In this document: one piece after another, positions 1 to 9,964 of the stretch
Layout: every line of letters begins with the position of its first letter
Numbering within the stretch: the stretch's first letter is position 1
Assembly: GCA_937868795.1 (NCBI GenBank)
Contig: CALMNM010000134.1
Span: 1-38,528, forward strand
Length of the DNA: 38,528 nt
Direction: 5' to 3'
Source: an uncultured Acholeplasma sp.
Lineage (GTDB): Bacteria > Bacillota_I > Bacilli_A > Acholeplasmatales > Acholeplasmataceae
The notes under the pieces: generated by a model
What the model was told of the DNA's origin: nothing
Databases searched by the model: none
What the model saw: the letters and a program-made list of their open reading frames with translations, nothing else
Position numbers and translations under genes: made by a program

Positions 1-1
1 G

Positions 2-697
2 CGTGGGATCAATACGATGGTTGATTTATATACACTTTACAGTCTACCTTTGCAGGTTCCTAATTTCTATAATGATTTTAGGGATACATCCATTCCCATG
101 GGTGTCAGTGGCTTTGGAACGTATGTTCAACTCACCTTCGCTGCTCCTGAAATTGCTAATAAATGGAATATCGCGCTTGCACCAGGTGTCGATGATGGAT
201 TAGGCAATATTCGTCGTGATAACGTAGGTGCCGCACAGGCATCTGTCATCTTTGAAAAGAGTGAGAAGAAACAAGAAGCTTGGGAGTTGCTGCAGTGGTG
301 GATGAGTACCGAAACACAAACAGATTTTATCTATAAACTGCTCGTCACCTACGGTGATGGATTCCTGTGGAATTCTGCGAATGTGGCTGCATTTGCCACG
401 CTACCCATTCCTGAAGAGCATATTAATGTGATCCTTGAACAATGGGAATATCTTCATGAAGTCCCCAAGGTTCCAGGAGGGTACAAACTCGAACGTGAAT
501 TATCCAATGTTTGGAATCGTGTTGTTTTTGATGGCATCGATGTGCGAAGTGCGGTTGATGATGCAAAAATTTTAATTGAGCGTGAACTTGAACGCAAATA
601 TATCGAATTTGGTTATCTAGATCGAGATGGTGCTGTGATTAGACCCTATTTAATCACAACTATTGATGATGTAAAACGTTGGATTGAGGAGGACTAA
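2..697 (+). CDS. ABC transporter extracellular solute-binding protein, C-terminal part (5' truncated by window)
   Basis: The frame is open to the left edge, so about 232 residues of the C-terminal part are visible and the ATG at 17 is internal. The fragment has the look of the C-terminal lobe of a family-1 sugar-binding protein: a Gly/aromatic segment ([11 protein letters not shown]), a conserved block in which the complex is 'repaired' by helices ([14 protein letters not shown]), and a long charged C-terminal helical tail. The tail after the usual end of the fold (about the last 80 residues) suggests the large type of binding protein found next to DUF5696 genes. It would capture an oligosaccharide outside the membrane and pass it to the permeases that follow. 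The stop lies 2 nt before the next start and the RBS GGAGGA precedes that start, so they are co-transcribed. Ligand assignment to beta-1,2-glucan is inference from the downstream enzymes. Confidence 0.85.
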   Translation, partial: RGINTMVDLYTLYSLPLQVPNFYNDFRDTSIPMGVSGFGTYVQLTFAAPEIANKWNIALAPGVDDGLGNIRRDNVGAAQASVIFEKSEKKQEAWELLQWWMSTETQTDFIYKLLVTYGDGFLWNSANVAAFATLPIPEEHINVILEQWEYLHEVPKVPGGYKLERELSNVWNRVVFDGIDVRSAVDDAKILIERELERKYIEFGYLDRDGAVIRPYLITTIDDVKRWIEED

Positions 698-699
698 AC

Positions 700-1668
700 A
701 TGACATTCAAAGCGAAATTATGGCATGGCCTCAAACAAATTCGTACGTTTTTTTCGGATCTTTCGACCAAGGTTTTACACTGGCTTGAAGATAAGAATAG
801 AACAACCTATCTCTTCTTAGCTCCTTACGTACTGTTATTCTTCACGTTTATCGTGATCCCCGTCTTTTTGGCAATTATTTTAAGTTTTACCTACTTCAAT
901 GGTATTCAATTTCCCACGTTCAATGGTTTTAATAATTACTTATATATCCTTACTGAAGATGACGTCTTTATGAAGACGGTGCTTCCCAATACGCTTCTAT
1001 TTAGTTTGGTTGTCGGTCCCGGTGGGTATGCATTAAGCTTTATTTTGGCTTGGATGTTATCCCAAGTCACCCCCAAAATACGAACCGTTTTAGCACTCAT
1101 TATCTATTCTCCATCCATGACAGCGGGTGTTGCAATCGCAGTCGTTTGGAAAATCTTGTTTAGTGGTGATGAACAAGGGATGATCAATTCATGGTTACTC
1201 CAACTCTCACTACTCGATGAACCTTTACAATTCTTGCAGAATCCTGATTATTTAATGCCCATTATGATTTTAGTGTCTTTGTGGAGTTCGATGGGTGTAG
1301 GATTTTTAGCAATTCTTGCGGGATTACTTAATGTCAATAAAGAGCTTTATGAAGCGGCTTATATCGATGGTATGCGCAATCGTCTTCAAGAAATCTTTTA
1401 TATTACGATTCCATCCATTAAAAAGCAAATGATGTTTTCAGCCGTCATGAGTATCGTTGGAACATTCTCTGCAGGTGCGATTGGGGTGGCTCTTTCGGGA
1501 TCCAATCCTACCCCTCAAAATTCAGGACAGATGATTATTAACCATATTGAAGACTATGGTATTTTGCGTTCTGAAATGGGTGTTGCAGCTGCATTGTCTG
1601 TCATTTTACTGCTCATCATTTTAGCATTCAGTAAATTCTTCCAGCGAATTCTCAAAGAAGATGAATAA
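700..1668 (+). CDS. ABC sugar transporter permease (MalF-type)
   Basis: A 322-residue inner-membrane permease. After a basic N-terminal segment (about 1-35) there are six predicted membrane spans, the first at about residues 37-62 ([20 protein letters not shown]). The cytoplasmic EAA loop that contacts the ATPase reads [16 protein letters not shown] near residue 220, with the usual G at the conserved position. It forms a heterodimer with the next gene product. RBS GGAGGA lies just upstream, inside the end of the binding-protein gene. Typical MalF/UgpA-type length. No ATPase gene is nearby, so the pair presumably uses a shared MsmX-like ATPase. Confidence 0.93.
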   Translation: MTFKAKLWHGLKQIRTFFSDLSTKVLHWLEDKNRTTYLFLAPYVLLFFTFIVIPVFLAIILSFTYFNGIQFPTFNGFNNYLYILTEDDVFMKTVLPNTLLFSLVVGPGGYALSFILAWMLSQVTPKIRTVLALIIYSPSMTAGVAIAVVWKILFSGDEQGMINSWLLQLSLLDEPLQFLQNPDYLMPIMILVSLWSSMGVGFLAILAGLLNVNKELYEAAYIDGMRNRLQEIFYITIPSIKKQMMFSAVMSIVGTFSAGAIGVALSGSNPTPQNSGQMIINHIEDYGILRSEMGVAAALSVILLLIILAFSKFFQRILKEDE

Positions 1669-1680
1669 GGAGGAAAAGCG

Positions 1681-2541
1681 ATGATTGGTGTCAATTTTAA
1701 TCCAACTAATTTTCATAAGTCTCAATTGAAGATGTACGCGTTCCTCTTCCCATTCGCGATTTTTATGGCGCTTCCTATCGTCTATATCTTTTCGACTGCA
1801 TTTAAGCCTATTGATGAATTGTTTGCTTTTCCCCCACGTTTCTTTGTTATCCAACCCACGATTAATAATTTCCGTGATCTCTTCGTCTTCATCGGTTTTG
1901 GTTTACCCGTCTTAAAGTTTATCGTCAATAGTGTGGTCGTCACATTCTTTGTCGTCTTTACAAGCGTCTTATTTAGTTCGATGGCAGGCTATATTTTATC
2001 CAAGAAGAATTTTAGAGGAAAGAAGTTTATTTTTGAAGTTAATAAACTCGCCCTCATGTTCGTCCCCATCGCAGTGACGATTCCCAGATTCTTAGTCATC
2101 ACCCGGATTGGTATCGTTGATACCATGGCTGCGCATGTCCTACCGATGATTGCGATTCCCGTTGGCTTGTTTTTGGTCAAGCAGTTTATCGACCAAATCC
2201 CCAATGAACTGATCGAAGCAGCAAAAGTGGATGGTGCTGGAGATTTTTACATTTATTTAAAGATAATTGTTCCTTTAACAATGCCTGCACTCGCGACTGT
2301 CGCTATTTTAAGTTTCCAAGCGACGTGGAATAATACGGAAACGTCAACGCTTTTTGTCAGTGATGAACTCAAACAAACGTTTGCCTTTTATATGTCAACA
2401 CTTACCAATGTGTCTAATAGTGTAGCAGCAGCTGGTATCGGCGCTGCAGCAACACTCATTATGTTTTTACCTAATTTAATTATCTTTATTATCATGCAGA
2501 GCCGTGTCATGAGCACAATGACGCACTCTGGCATCAAGTAA
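1681..2541 (+). CDS. ABC sugar transporter permease (MalG-type)
   Basis: A 286-residue permease with six predicted membrane spans. The first is at about residues 18-40 ([20 protein letters not shown]), followed by the MalG-type segment [14 protein letters not shown]. The EAA loop [20 protein letters not shown] sits at about residue 180 and matches the family consensus EAAxxDGA. It is the partner of the preceding permease; the two start/stop sites are 12 nt apart with an excellent RBS (GGAGGAAAAG). The product probably transports the oligosaccharide bound by the upstream binding protein. Confidence 0.93.
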   Translation: MIGVNFNPTNFHKSQLKMYAFLFPFAIFMALPIVYIFSTAFKPIDELFAFPPRFFVIQPTINNFRDLFVFIGFGLPVLKFIVNSVVVTFFVVFTSVLFSSMAGYILSKKNFRGKKFIFEVNKLALMFVPIAVTIPRFLVITRIGIVDTMAAHVLPMIAIPVGLFLVKQFIDQIPNELIEAAKVDGAGDFYIYLKIIVPLTMPALATVAILSFQATWNNTETSTLFVSDELKQTFAFYMSTLTNVSNSVAAAGIGAAATLIMFLPNLIIFIIMQSRVMSTMTHSGIK

Positions 2542-2551
2542 GAGGTGCAAG

Positions 2552-4588
2552 ATGACGATACTTAAGCGTTTAACCATCCTCTTCATTTTCATCTCCCTCT
2601 TTGGATTTTCACTTCCTACCCGCGCTGAAACGAGTATATCAAATATTCCTTATAGCACATGGACGATAGGATTTGATGGGGGTTACGTCAGAACTGCCAA
2701 CGCGTATGAAGGCACATTTGTCTTAAATCGTGGGTTTTTGTCGGCGAGAGATATCTTTATTCAAGGGGATATTGTCTACATTGCTGATACGGGAAACTCC
2801 AGGATTTATCTTTATGATATGGAGACCACATTAGATAGTGAAATTACCCACGAACTTATCAAAGAACCGACAGGAATCTTTGTCACAGAAGAGGGTCTCA
2901 TTTATGTCGCAGATGCCAATACGGACATGATTTTGGTCTTTGATGAGAATCATGAACTCATCCACCAATTTGGACGTCCCACAGAACCTCTTTTTGGAGA
3001 ACAATCCATCTATGAACCAAGAAAAGTCGTCGTAGATCCGAGAGGTAATATTTACGTGGTTAGTGATGGCGGTGTCAACGGGATAACGCAACTCGATGCA
3101 GAAGGGCGGTTTTTAGGTTTTTTTGGAATCAACCGTGTCTTTATTACGATTGAACTTTTATTTCAACGAGCGCTCATGAGTGATGAGCAAAAAGAGATGT
3201 TTGCTCCACTCACACCACGTGCCACGACCAACATCTCGATTGATCAACAAGGATTAATCTACACGGTTATAAAAAACGAGTACACAACTCCCTTAAAGAA
3301 ATTAAATATTGAAGGAAACAATATTTTGGGTGGAACCTCAATTCCTGACCCCAATTATGAAGATATCACGGTCGATAAGTATGGCAATATTTATACCGTG
3401 AGTCAAGCCTTTGATACACGAGGTGTCATTGGCGTTCACGATAGTTTTGGTAACCTAATATTCAAATTTGGTACGCAGAAACCCAATAGTTTAAGACTTG
3501 GTGAATTTGCGGGTCCTACGGGGATTGCTGTCGATAAATATGGCGATATTTGGGTTCTTGATGGACTAGGCAATAACGTTCAAGTCTTTTCAAAGACAGA
3601 ATTTGCTACCTCAGTATTGACAGGCATTGAACTTTATCGTATCGGTAAGTATGATGAAAGTGCGGTCTATTTTCAAGAGATCATTCGTCAAAACAGTTTA
3701 TTTGCTCTCGCACATTCGAGATTAGGAAAGTATTATGAACGAAATGAAGATTTTGATAATGCGCTCTTAAGTTACCGGATCGCGAATAATAAAGAAGGAT
3801 ATTCCGTAGCCTTCTGGGAAGTAAGAGACGCGTGGATTAATCAAAACATCGTCTGGATGTTGATCACCCTCGGTGGACTTGTGGTGGTTTGGAATGTCTT
3901 TAAGCGAACCCCAGCATTTGAGACATATCAAAAACAACAATTACATGTTAAAGAAAAAATCAATCGATATCCATTAACTGGGGAAATCAAACTCATGCTG
4001 CACATGTTGAAACATCCAGTGGATGCGATATATGATATCAAGTATAAACAGAAGATTCGGGTTAAGACGGCAGCTTTCATGTATGTTATCTTTGTCCTAC
4101 TCAATATTTTGAGTGACTATTATGTCAAGGGCTATCTCTTTAGGAATAATATCGATGACATGGTCTTTTTCTACGAAATCTTGAAGTGGTCAGTCCCTCT
4201 CTTACTCTTTGGGTTAGGAAACTACTTAGTGAGTACACTTCAAAATGGAGAAGCGTTTTATCGTGATATTTTCATTGGGTCGATAGTGGCATTACTCCCT
4301 ATTTTCCTCTTTAAACTGCCGATTGATATTATCAGTAATGTGTTAACGTATAATGAAGCTTTCTTATATGATTTCGGTTATCTCATCATGATTTCTTGGT
4401 CTGTCATCATGATGCTCATCATGATTAAAGAACTCAATAATTTCAAATATGGTGAACTTGTCGTTAATCTGTTGTTAACCATCTTTATTATGATCATTAT
4501 CATCGTCCTATATCTTATTATCAGCATTCTATCCTCACAACTCTTTGATTTCTTTATCAATCTCTTCCAGGAGGTGTTTTCGAGATGA
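2552..4588 (+). CDS. Secreted NHL beta-propeller / TPR / Yip1-like membrane protein
   Basis: A 678-residue multidomain protein. It has a signal peptide (residues 1-25, cleavage likely after T-R-A), then a beta-propeller with six NHL-like repeats between about 55 and 345 (VYIADTGNSRIYLYD, IYVADANTDMILVFD and similar). A pair of TPR-like helical repeats follows at about 354-410 (GIELYRIGKYDESAVYFQE), a membrane span near 432-450, and a C-terminal Yip1-like domain with about five spans (about 500-678). The propeller and TPR should face outside. Genes of this layout occur beside DUF5696 and sugar permeases in Firmicutes, but to my knowledge none has an established function. The stop overlaps the next start (ATGA). 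A scaffold or sensor for the transporter is a guess; no catalytic motif is visible. Confidence 0.8.
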   Translation: MTILKRLTILFIFISLFGFSLPTRAETSISNIPYSTWTIGFDGGYVRTANAYEGTFVLNRGFLSARDIFIQGDIVYIADTGNSRIYLYDMETTLDSEITHELIKEPTGIFVTEEGLIYVADANTDMILVFDENHELIHQFGRPTEPLFGEQSIYEPRKVVVDPRGNIYVVSDGGVNGITQLDAEGRFLGFFGINRVFITIELLFQRALMSDEQKEMFAPLTPRATTNISIDQQGLIYTVIKNEYTTPLKKLNIEGNNILGGTSIPDPNYEDITVDKYGNIYTVSQAFDTRGVIGVHDSFGNLIFKFGTQKPNSLRLGEFAGPTGIAVDKYGDIWVLDGLGNNVQVFSKTEFATSVLTGIELYRIGKYDESAVYFQEIIRQNSLFALAHSRLGKYYERNEDFDNALLSYRIANNKEGYSVAFWEVRDAWINQNIVWMLITLGGLVVVWNVFKRTPAFETYQKQQLHVKEKINRYPLTGEIKLMLHMLKHPVDAIYDIKYKQKIRVKTAAFMYVIFVLLNILSDYYVKGYLFRNNIDDMVFFYEILKWSVPLLLFGLGNYLVSTLQNGEAFYRDIFIGSIVALLPIFLFKLPIDIISNVLTYNEAFLYDFGYLIMISWSVIMMLIMIKELNNFKYGELVVNLLLTIFIMIIIIVLYLIISILSSQLFDFFINLFQEVFSR

Positions 4589-6750
4589 AAAAACTCATAC
4601 TTATTGTGTTAAGCATTAGTTTACTCTTTATCCCATTCTCGATACAAGCCGAAGAAGATGAATATGATTTCCTTTCCACGGGAATAACGACATTGCTTGA
4701 ATCGAATCTTTTCACCAGAGATGAAGATTATACGATCTACAATCAACCTGCGATGGATATGACGAATTTTGTATTAATCATGGAAAATGCATCCTACCAA
4801 GTATTTGTCAATCCTTTGGGATTAGCATTGCGAATTATCGATAAATCTTCTGGATTTGTTTGGGCAAGTGATATTAACGATCTTGAACTCTATCCCCTCA
4901 CTGGAGGATGGATCAGACGCATTCGCTCAGCCATCACCATTGATTATTTGAACGAGAACAATATTGCTATTACCTCATCGATGTTACAGCGGCGAGCAGA
5001 TGAAAATGCGATTACATCTTACCAAGTGAATGGCTTAATTACGCGGTTTTATGTTGATTTTCACATCGAACAGATCTCCTTAGAGTATACAGTTGAACTC
5101 ACTGATGATGGCATTATCATCACCGTTGATCGAAATTCCATTGATGAATATGGAACCTCACGATTGACCGCAATCACCCTCTATGAATTTTTTGGCAGTG
5201 TGCATAGTGATGATGTTCCTGGATATTTCTTTATTCCCTCGGGAAACGGAGCACTTGTAAGATTTACAGCGACATCAACCATTAACAACCTTTATCGTGC
5301 ACGCTTTTACTCTCAAGATAAGTATCGCAGTTTTGTTGATGGTGATTCCAATCTAAACTATCCAGTTTATGGTAGTGTTCATGGGGTTGATCAACACGCC
5401 ATCTTTACCCATATTCTTGAAGGTGCAGAATTTGCTGAATACGTCTATAAACCCCCCACGTATCAAACCGAGTTTCATAGTCAAAATGCCGTCTTTCTTA
5501 TGCGGGAAAACCATGTTCAACCCATCTCAGGAGGGGAAACATTAACCGTTTATGAAAGTGACATTAAGGATTACAATCCAAGGGTAAAACATACCTTTAT
5601 CGAAGGTACAGATGCCAATTATATCGGATTTGCAAAAACACTAAAGGCATCCATGATTGCATCTGGAATGCTCAAAAAATCATTAGCACCCGATGAAGTA
5701 TCACTTCATATGGATGTCTTCATGAAGGATTATGAACAAGGACTTATTTTCAAGAATCCTTACGTGATGACATCGGTGACTGATTTGTTATCAATCAATC
5801 GAGATCTAGTTAGTGAAGGCATTTCTTCGATTCGCTATACACTCAGAGGCTACAATCGTGGTGGCTACTCTGATCGCAGCATGGATAACGTCAAATTTGA
5901 TCGCAGTCTTGGTGATTTTGATGACTTAAAGGATCTTGATATTGAATTCTATTATGATCCAACGGTCGAATACAGTTATCAAAGTCAAACCCCGAGAAAT
6001 ACCTTACAAATGGTCAATAAAAATTATTATACAGCTTCGCTTTCTCAAGGTGACTACTATCGATTTGTGATGGATATTGAAGCGATTGAGGCTCAGTATG
6101 ATGACGCTTATGCTACCCTTAGCAAACATGGAAGAATCGCCATCGATGGATTATCCAACGAACTCAATTCTAACCAATCATTAACGAGAACTGAAGTGTT
6201 ATCCATCTATGAAAATCTCTTTAGTGAACAAGTCAGTATGTATCGTCCCTCGTATTTCAATATCGGTCATACCTCTGCTTATTATATGAGTTCTCTTTAT
6301 CACAATCGGTCAAGATTCTACACCGATAGTGTGCCCTTTGAACAAATTCTTTTATCTGGATATATGCCTGTTTACTCGCAATTTTTAAACTTCACCTCTA
6401 ATATTAACGTCGATCTCCTCAAGACGATAGAATTTGGTATTCTCCCTTCATTTTTGATTACTGCTCAACCATCTTATTTGTTAAGCGATACGATGAGTAG
6501 TGAGTTTTACGCGACCTACTATGATAATTTAAGAGTTTATATTTTAAGAGCATATAACGAAGCTTTTGAAGCGTTAAGTCCTGTTATCGGTCATGAGATT
6601 ATCGATCGAGAAGTGCTTGCAACCGGTGTGGTTCGTGTAGATTATGATCATGGATATTCGATTTATGTGAATTACACCCAAGAAGTGTTTACCTCAGGAG
6701 CGCTTACGATCCAACCTTTTGATTATCTTGTCAGTGAGGTGATCTTATGA
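4585..6750 (+). CDS. Secreted DUF5696 family protein, candidate carbohydrate-active enzyme
   Basis: A 721-residue exported protein with a signal peptide (1-22, cleavage after SIQA). An N-terminal part (about 55-330) is rich in beta-strand and has the look of a sugar-processing beta-sandwich (LGLALRIIDKSSGFVWAS). A central part (about 340-640) alternates helices and strands as in a TIM barrel, including RYTLRGYNRGGYSD and AIDGLSNELNS (Asp about 521). The C-terminus (YSIYVNYTQEVF) is again beta. This matches DUF5696, which is regularly found with large solute-binding proteins and permeases. I infer a secreted glycan-binding or glycan-cleaving role; no activity is established. RBS AGGAGGT precedes the ATG, which overlaps the previous stop by 4 nt; its own stop overlaps the next ATG. 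There is no lipobox and no C-terminal span. Confidence 0.75.
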   Translation: MKKLILIVLSISLLFIPFSIQAEEDEYDFLSTGITTLLESNLFTRDEDYTIYNQPAMDMTNFVLIMENASYQVFVNPLGLALRIIDKSSGFVWASDINDLELYPLTGGWIRRIRSAITIDYLNENNIAITSSMLQRRADENAITSYQVNGLITRFYVDFHIEQISLEYTVELTDDGIIITVDRNSIDEYGTSRLTAITLYEFFGSVHSDDVPGYFFIPSGNGALVRFTATSTINNLYRARFYSQDKYRSFVDGDSNLNYPVYGSVHGVDQHAIFTHILEGAEFAEYVYKPPTYQTEFHSQNAVFLMRENHVQPISGGETLTVYESDIKDYNPRVKHTFIEGTDANYIGFAKTLKASMIASGMLKKSLAPDEVSLHMDVFMKDYEQGLIFKNPYVMTSVTDLLSINRDLVSEGISSIRYTLRGYNRGGYSDRSMDNVKFDRSLGDFDDLKDLDIEFYYDPTVEYSYQSQTPRNTLQMVNKNYYTASLSQGDYYRFVMDIEAIEAQYDDAYATLSKHGRIAIDGLSNELNSNQSLTRTEVLSIYENLFSEQVSMYRPSYFNIGHTSAYYMSSLYHNRSRFYTDSVPFEQILLSGYMPVYSQFLNFTSNINVDLLKTIEFGILPSFLITAQPSYLLSDTMSSEFYATYYDNLRVYILRAYNEAFEALSPVIGHEIIDREVLATGVVRVDYDHGYSIYVNYTQEVFTSGALTIQPFDYLVSEVIL

Positions 6751-8621
6751 AAAAATGGAAGATCACTTACAAGCAACGAGAAGCGTTGCTAGGTTACTTG
6801 TTTATCGGATTATGGATCATAGGTTTTGGTGTATTTGCTCTTTACCCCATTTTGTACTCGTTTTTCTTGAGTCTAAACCATGTGACGATACCAACGACAG
6901 GGATCAATTTAGAGTTTATTGGCTTTGAAAACTATCGTCATGCATTCGCGATCGATCGTGTGATGGTCCTTGAACTAGGAAACTTTGTTCAAGACTCTGT
7001 TTTGATGATGGTGATTATCAATGTATTCGCGTTGATTTTTGCGATGATCTTAAATATGAATATTAAGTTTAAGGGATTCTTTAGAACTGTTTTCTTTCTT
7101 CCTGTTGTCATCGTTTCTGGTCCAGTCATGCAGGAACTCTTGAACAATGAAGCCATCATTTTACCTGGAATTACCAATTATCAAGTCATTCAAATCTTTA
7201 CCGCCATTTTTGGTCGAGGATTCGGTGAGTTAATCGTTGGTGTATTCAGCAATTTGATTTACATGTTCTGGTTTTCTGGTGTTCAGATTATCGTATACTT
7301 GGTCATGCTTCAAAAGATGAACAAAGAAGTGTATGAAGCGTCAGAAATCGATGGAGCAAGTCCATGGGAACAATTTTGGAAGGTCACACTCCCATTTTTG
7401 AAGCCAATCATTTTGATTAACATGATCTATACGCTCGTTATGCTCGCTGGATTTTCAACCAATCCTATCATCATTTTGATCAAAGATTACATGTTTAGAA
7501 CTGGTGAAATCGGGAATGGTTTTGGCTTTAGTGCGGCACTCGTTTGGATCTACTTTGTAGCGATTGCCTTAATCGTCATCATCCTCTTTGCACTATTTTC
7601 CACCCGAGGTAAACTTCATTTTGTCAGAAATAGTGATCACTATGTCTTTGACATGTTGCGCTATCAAGAAAAACCATCACTTTTTGCTAAGCATCCGAAG
7701 ATCATGCATTACCGTAGAAAACTCATTGGGCGAAAAGGTACCGACGGGTGGATATTCAAAGGATTTACGTATTTACTCATTGCATCGGTGGGTTTCACCT
7801 TTCTCTATCCTTTTATTTTCCTTGCATTAAAGAGTTTACAATCCCCCTTTGATTTAATCGATAGCAGTGTTGGTCTCATTCCTACCTCACTCTATTTCGA
7901 TAACTATACCAAAGCTTTTGCCACCTTAGGATTTTTCAATGCACTTCAAGAAAGTGTGAAGATATCCTTCTTCCCCGCACTTGCTCAAGTGGTCAGTACC
8001 GCATTGATCGGCTATGGATTAGCTCGATTTGAATTTCCTTTCAAGAAAACGATCATCGTTCTCATCCTGATTACCTTCATCATTCCTGCACCTGTCTTAA
8101 TGATTCCAACGTATCTCATGTACCGAGATCTTGGCATCCTCGGTAATCTCGGATCATTTATCTATCCTGCACTCTTTGGTCAAGGCATCAAGAGTACCAT
8201 TTTCATCATGATTTTCTATCAATTCTTTAATACGATTCCTAAAGTGCTCGATGAAGCGGCGAGAGTTGATGGTGCAGGACCCATTCGTGTCTTCTTAAAA
8301 GTAAGTCTGCCTTTAGCTATCCCAGCGGTTGTCGTTGTCTTCCTCTTCAGTTTTGTCTGGTACTGGAATGAAACCTATCTCACGGGGCTATACATGCCTG
8401 AAGCACGGACATTACCTTTACAATTGTCAAGATTTGCAGATTCGTTTAGACAGCGTTTTGGCAATCCAGATCCTAACTCAGATGGATTTGTCGACCGTCT
8501 AAATGAAGCCATCTATATGGCAGGAACATTGATCAGTATTGTCCCATTATTATTACTATATTTTGGTTTACAAAAATGGTTCGTCGAGAGTGTCGATCGA
8601 TCCGGAATCACAGGAGAATAA
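6747..8621 (+). CDS. Fused ABC sugar permease (MalF-type + MalG-type in one chain)
   Basis: A 624-residue membrane protein, about twice the normal permease length. Residues 1-285 form one complete permease with an EAA loop EASEIDGASPWEQFWKVTLP near 197. A basic cytoplasmic linker follows at about 286-333. Residues 334-624 form a second permease with the MalG-like opening FLYPFIFLALKSLQSPFDL and a second EAA loop, EAARVDGAGPIRVFLKVSLP, near 502. The reading frame is continuous with no internal RBS/start at the junction that I can see, so it looks like a true fusion giving a fixed 1:1 heterodimer. The ATG overlaps the DUF5696 stop (ATGA). It would need an external ATPase. Whether it shares the binding protein with the two upstream permeases or has its own partner cannot be seen. 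Confidence 0.9.
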   Translation: MKKWKITYKQREALLGYLFIGLWIIGFGVFALYPILYSFFLSLNHVTIPTTGINLEFIGFENYRHAFAIDRVMVLELGNFVQDSVLMMVIINVFALIFAMILNMNIKFKGFFRTVFFLPVVIVSGPVMQELLNNEAIILPGITNYQVIQIFTAIFGRGFGELIVGVFSNLIYMFWFSGVQIIVYLVMLQKMNKEVYEASEIDGASPWEQFWKVTLPFLKPIILINMIYTLVMLAGFSTNPIIILIKDYMFRTGEIGNGFGFSAALVWIYFVAIALIVIILFALFSTRGKLHFVRNSDHYVFDMLRYQEKPSLFAKHPKIMHYRRKLIGRKGTDGWIFKGFTYLLIASVGFTFLYPFIFLALKSLQSPFDLIDSSVGLIPTSLYFDNYTKAFATLGFFNALQESVKISFFPALAQVVSTALIGYGLARFEFPFKKTIIVLILITFIIPAPVLMIPTYLMYRDLGILGNLGSFIYPALFGQGIKSTIFIMIFYQFFNTIPKVLDEAARVDGAGPIRVFLKVSLPLAIPAVVVVFLFSFVWYWNETYLTGLYMPEARTLPLQLSRFADSFRQRFGNPDPNSDGFVDRLNEAIYMAGTLISIVPLLLLYFGLQKWFVESVDRSGITGE

Positions 8622-8624
8622 TCT

Positions 8625-9944
8625 ATGAAAAAACTATTGATTATCGTCTTTACCTTGTGGGTACTCTTCGGTTGTACAGAAGTTGAAGAGCCCACACCTA
8701 CGCCACCCAGAGAATATGATGCAGCAGAACTCATCATGCTTGAAGAAATGGAAAACAGTTTTAATTTTTTCTGGGAGCAAGCCAATACCGATGAAGAAAG
8801 CGGTGGCTACGGACTTATTAATGACCGATATCCCTCCAATGTTTCACTTTCATCCATCGCCTCTGTAGGCTTTGGATTAGCAGGATTACCCATAGGGATC
8901 GAATATGAATGGATTACCTATGATGAAGGGTTTGAACGTGCTGAAAAAACTTTAGATACCTTCTTAGCTCTAGATAATTACCATGGATTCTTTTATCACT
9001 TTTTAAACAAGCAAACCGGTGAACGTGCAGGAACAAGTGAAGTTTCCATCATCGATACCGCCCTCTTTCTTGCAGGTGCCATTACCGCGGGAGAGTATTT
9101 TGGTGGTGATGTTAAAGAAAAAGCAGAAGATCTCTATGAACAAATCGATTGGACATGGTACCTTGATCCATCGAGAAACATGTTCTATATGGGCTATCGA
9201 CCTGAAAGTGGTTTTGCAGGTCATTGGGACTTCTATGGTGAACAATTGATATTATACGTATTAGGTGCTGGCGCTCCGAATGAAGCTTACCGGACGAATG
9301 TATCTACATACAATACCTTTATACGTAGACAAGCAAGTTATGGCGGAGGAGAAACATTCATTTCCAGTTGGTTTGGTAGCTTATTCACTTATCAGTTTTC
9401 TCATGCCTTTGTCGATTTTAGAAATCGTGAAGATGCACAAGGAGTCAACTGGTTTGAAAATAGCATCAACGCGACGATTGCTAACCGTCAATACGCAATT
9501 GATAGCCATAGTACATTCCAAACATTTACTGCGAACTCTTGGGGTATGACAGCTTCAGATGGCCCAAGAGGATACAGTGGTTATTATGGATCCAAGCCTT
9601 CAGGATATACCGACGATGCTCACCGCAATGATGGCACGATCGCTCCTGCCGGTGCTTTAGGGAGTGCCCCCTTTACCCCGGATTTAGTCAAGGGTGCCAT
9701 TCAGTATTTTGAAACTATTGGAGGACTTAAAGGTGAATATGGGTATAAAGATGCCTATAATTTTGATCAAGCCACACCATGGGTTGCAGGAGACATAATC
9801 GGAATAGATAAGGGAATCACGTTATTGATGCTCGCGAATTATTTCGATGGACTTGTCTGGGAACAATTCATGAAAAATGAATACGTCAACTTAGGTTTAG
9901 AGAGAATTGGTATTCTACCTGTCGAAATCAGTGAAACTGCATAA
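8625..9944 (+). CDS. Lipoprotein GH144 endo-beta-1,2-glucanase
   Basis: A 439-residue lipoprotein: MKKLL signal and lipobox LFGC with Cys17 as anchor, then a short Pro/Glu-rich tether (EEPTPTPP). The rest is a PF10091 ('glucoamylase-like') (alpha/alpha)6 barrel now classed as GH144. Recognisable blocks are ESGGYGLINDRYP, SVGFGLAGLP, FYHFLN, TSEVSIIDTALFL, GHWDFYGEQL, SWFGSLFTYQFSHAF and TASDGPRGY. GH144 enzymes hydrolyse beta-1,2-glucan, mostly endo and some releasing sophorose. Anchored outside the cell, it would shorten the polymer before uptake by the operon's transporters. RBS AGGAG lies 3 nt past the permease stop. The older name 'glucoamylase' would be misleading. Family assignment is strong; endo mode is inferred. 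Confidence 0.88.
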   Translation: MKKLLIIVFTLWVLFGCTEVEEPTPTPPREYDAAELIMLEEMENSFNFFWEQANTDEESGGYGLINDRYPSNVSLSSIASVGFGLAGLPIGIEYEWITYDEGFERAEKTLDTFLALDNYHGFFYHFLNKQTGERAGTSEVSIIDTALFLAGAITAGEYFGGDVKEKAEDLYEQIDWTWYLDPSRNMFYMGYRPESGFAGHWDFYGEQLILYVLGAGAPNEAYRTNVSTYNTFIRRQASYGGGETFISSWFGSLFTYQFSHAFVDFRNREDAQGVNWFENSINATIANRQYAIDSHSTFQTFTANSWGMTASDGPRGYSGYYGSKPSGYTDDAHRNDGTIAPAGALGSAPFTPDLVKGAIQYFETIGGLKGEYGYKDAYNFDQATPWVAGDIIGIDKGITLLMLANYFDGLVWEQFMKNEYVNLGLERIGILPVEISETA

Positions 9945-9964
9945 AGAATCTCTCGATATTTATC

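Noticed and set aside
8625-9944. Glucoamylase (alpha-glucan) activity as suggested by the old PF10091 name
   Set aside because: The family is now GH144 and all neighbours point to beta-1,2-glucan.
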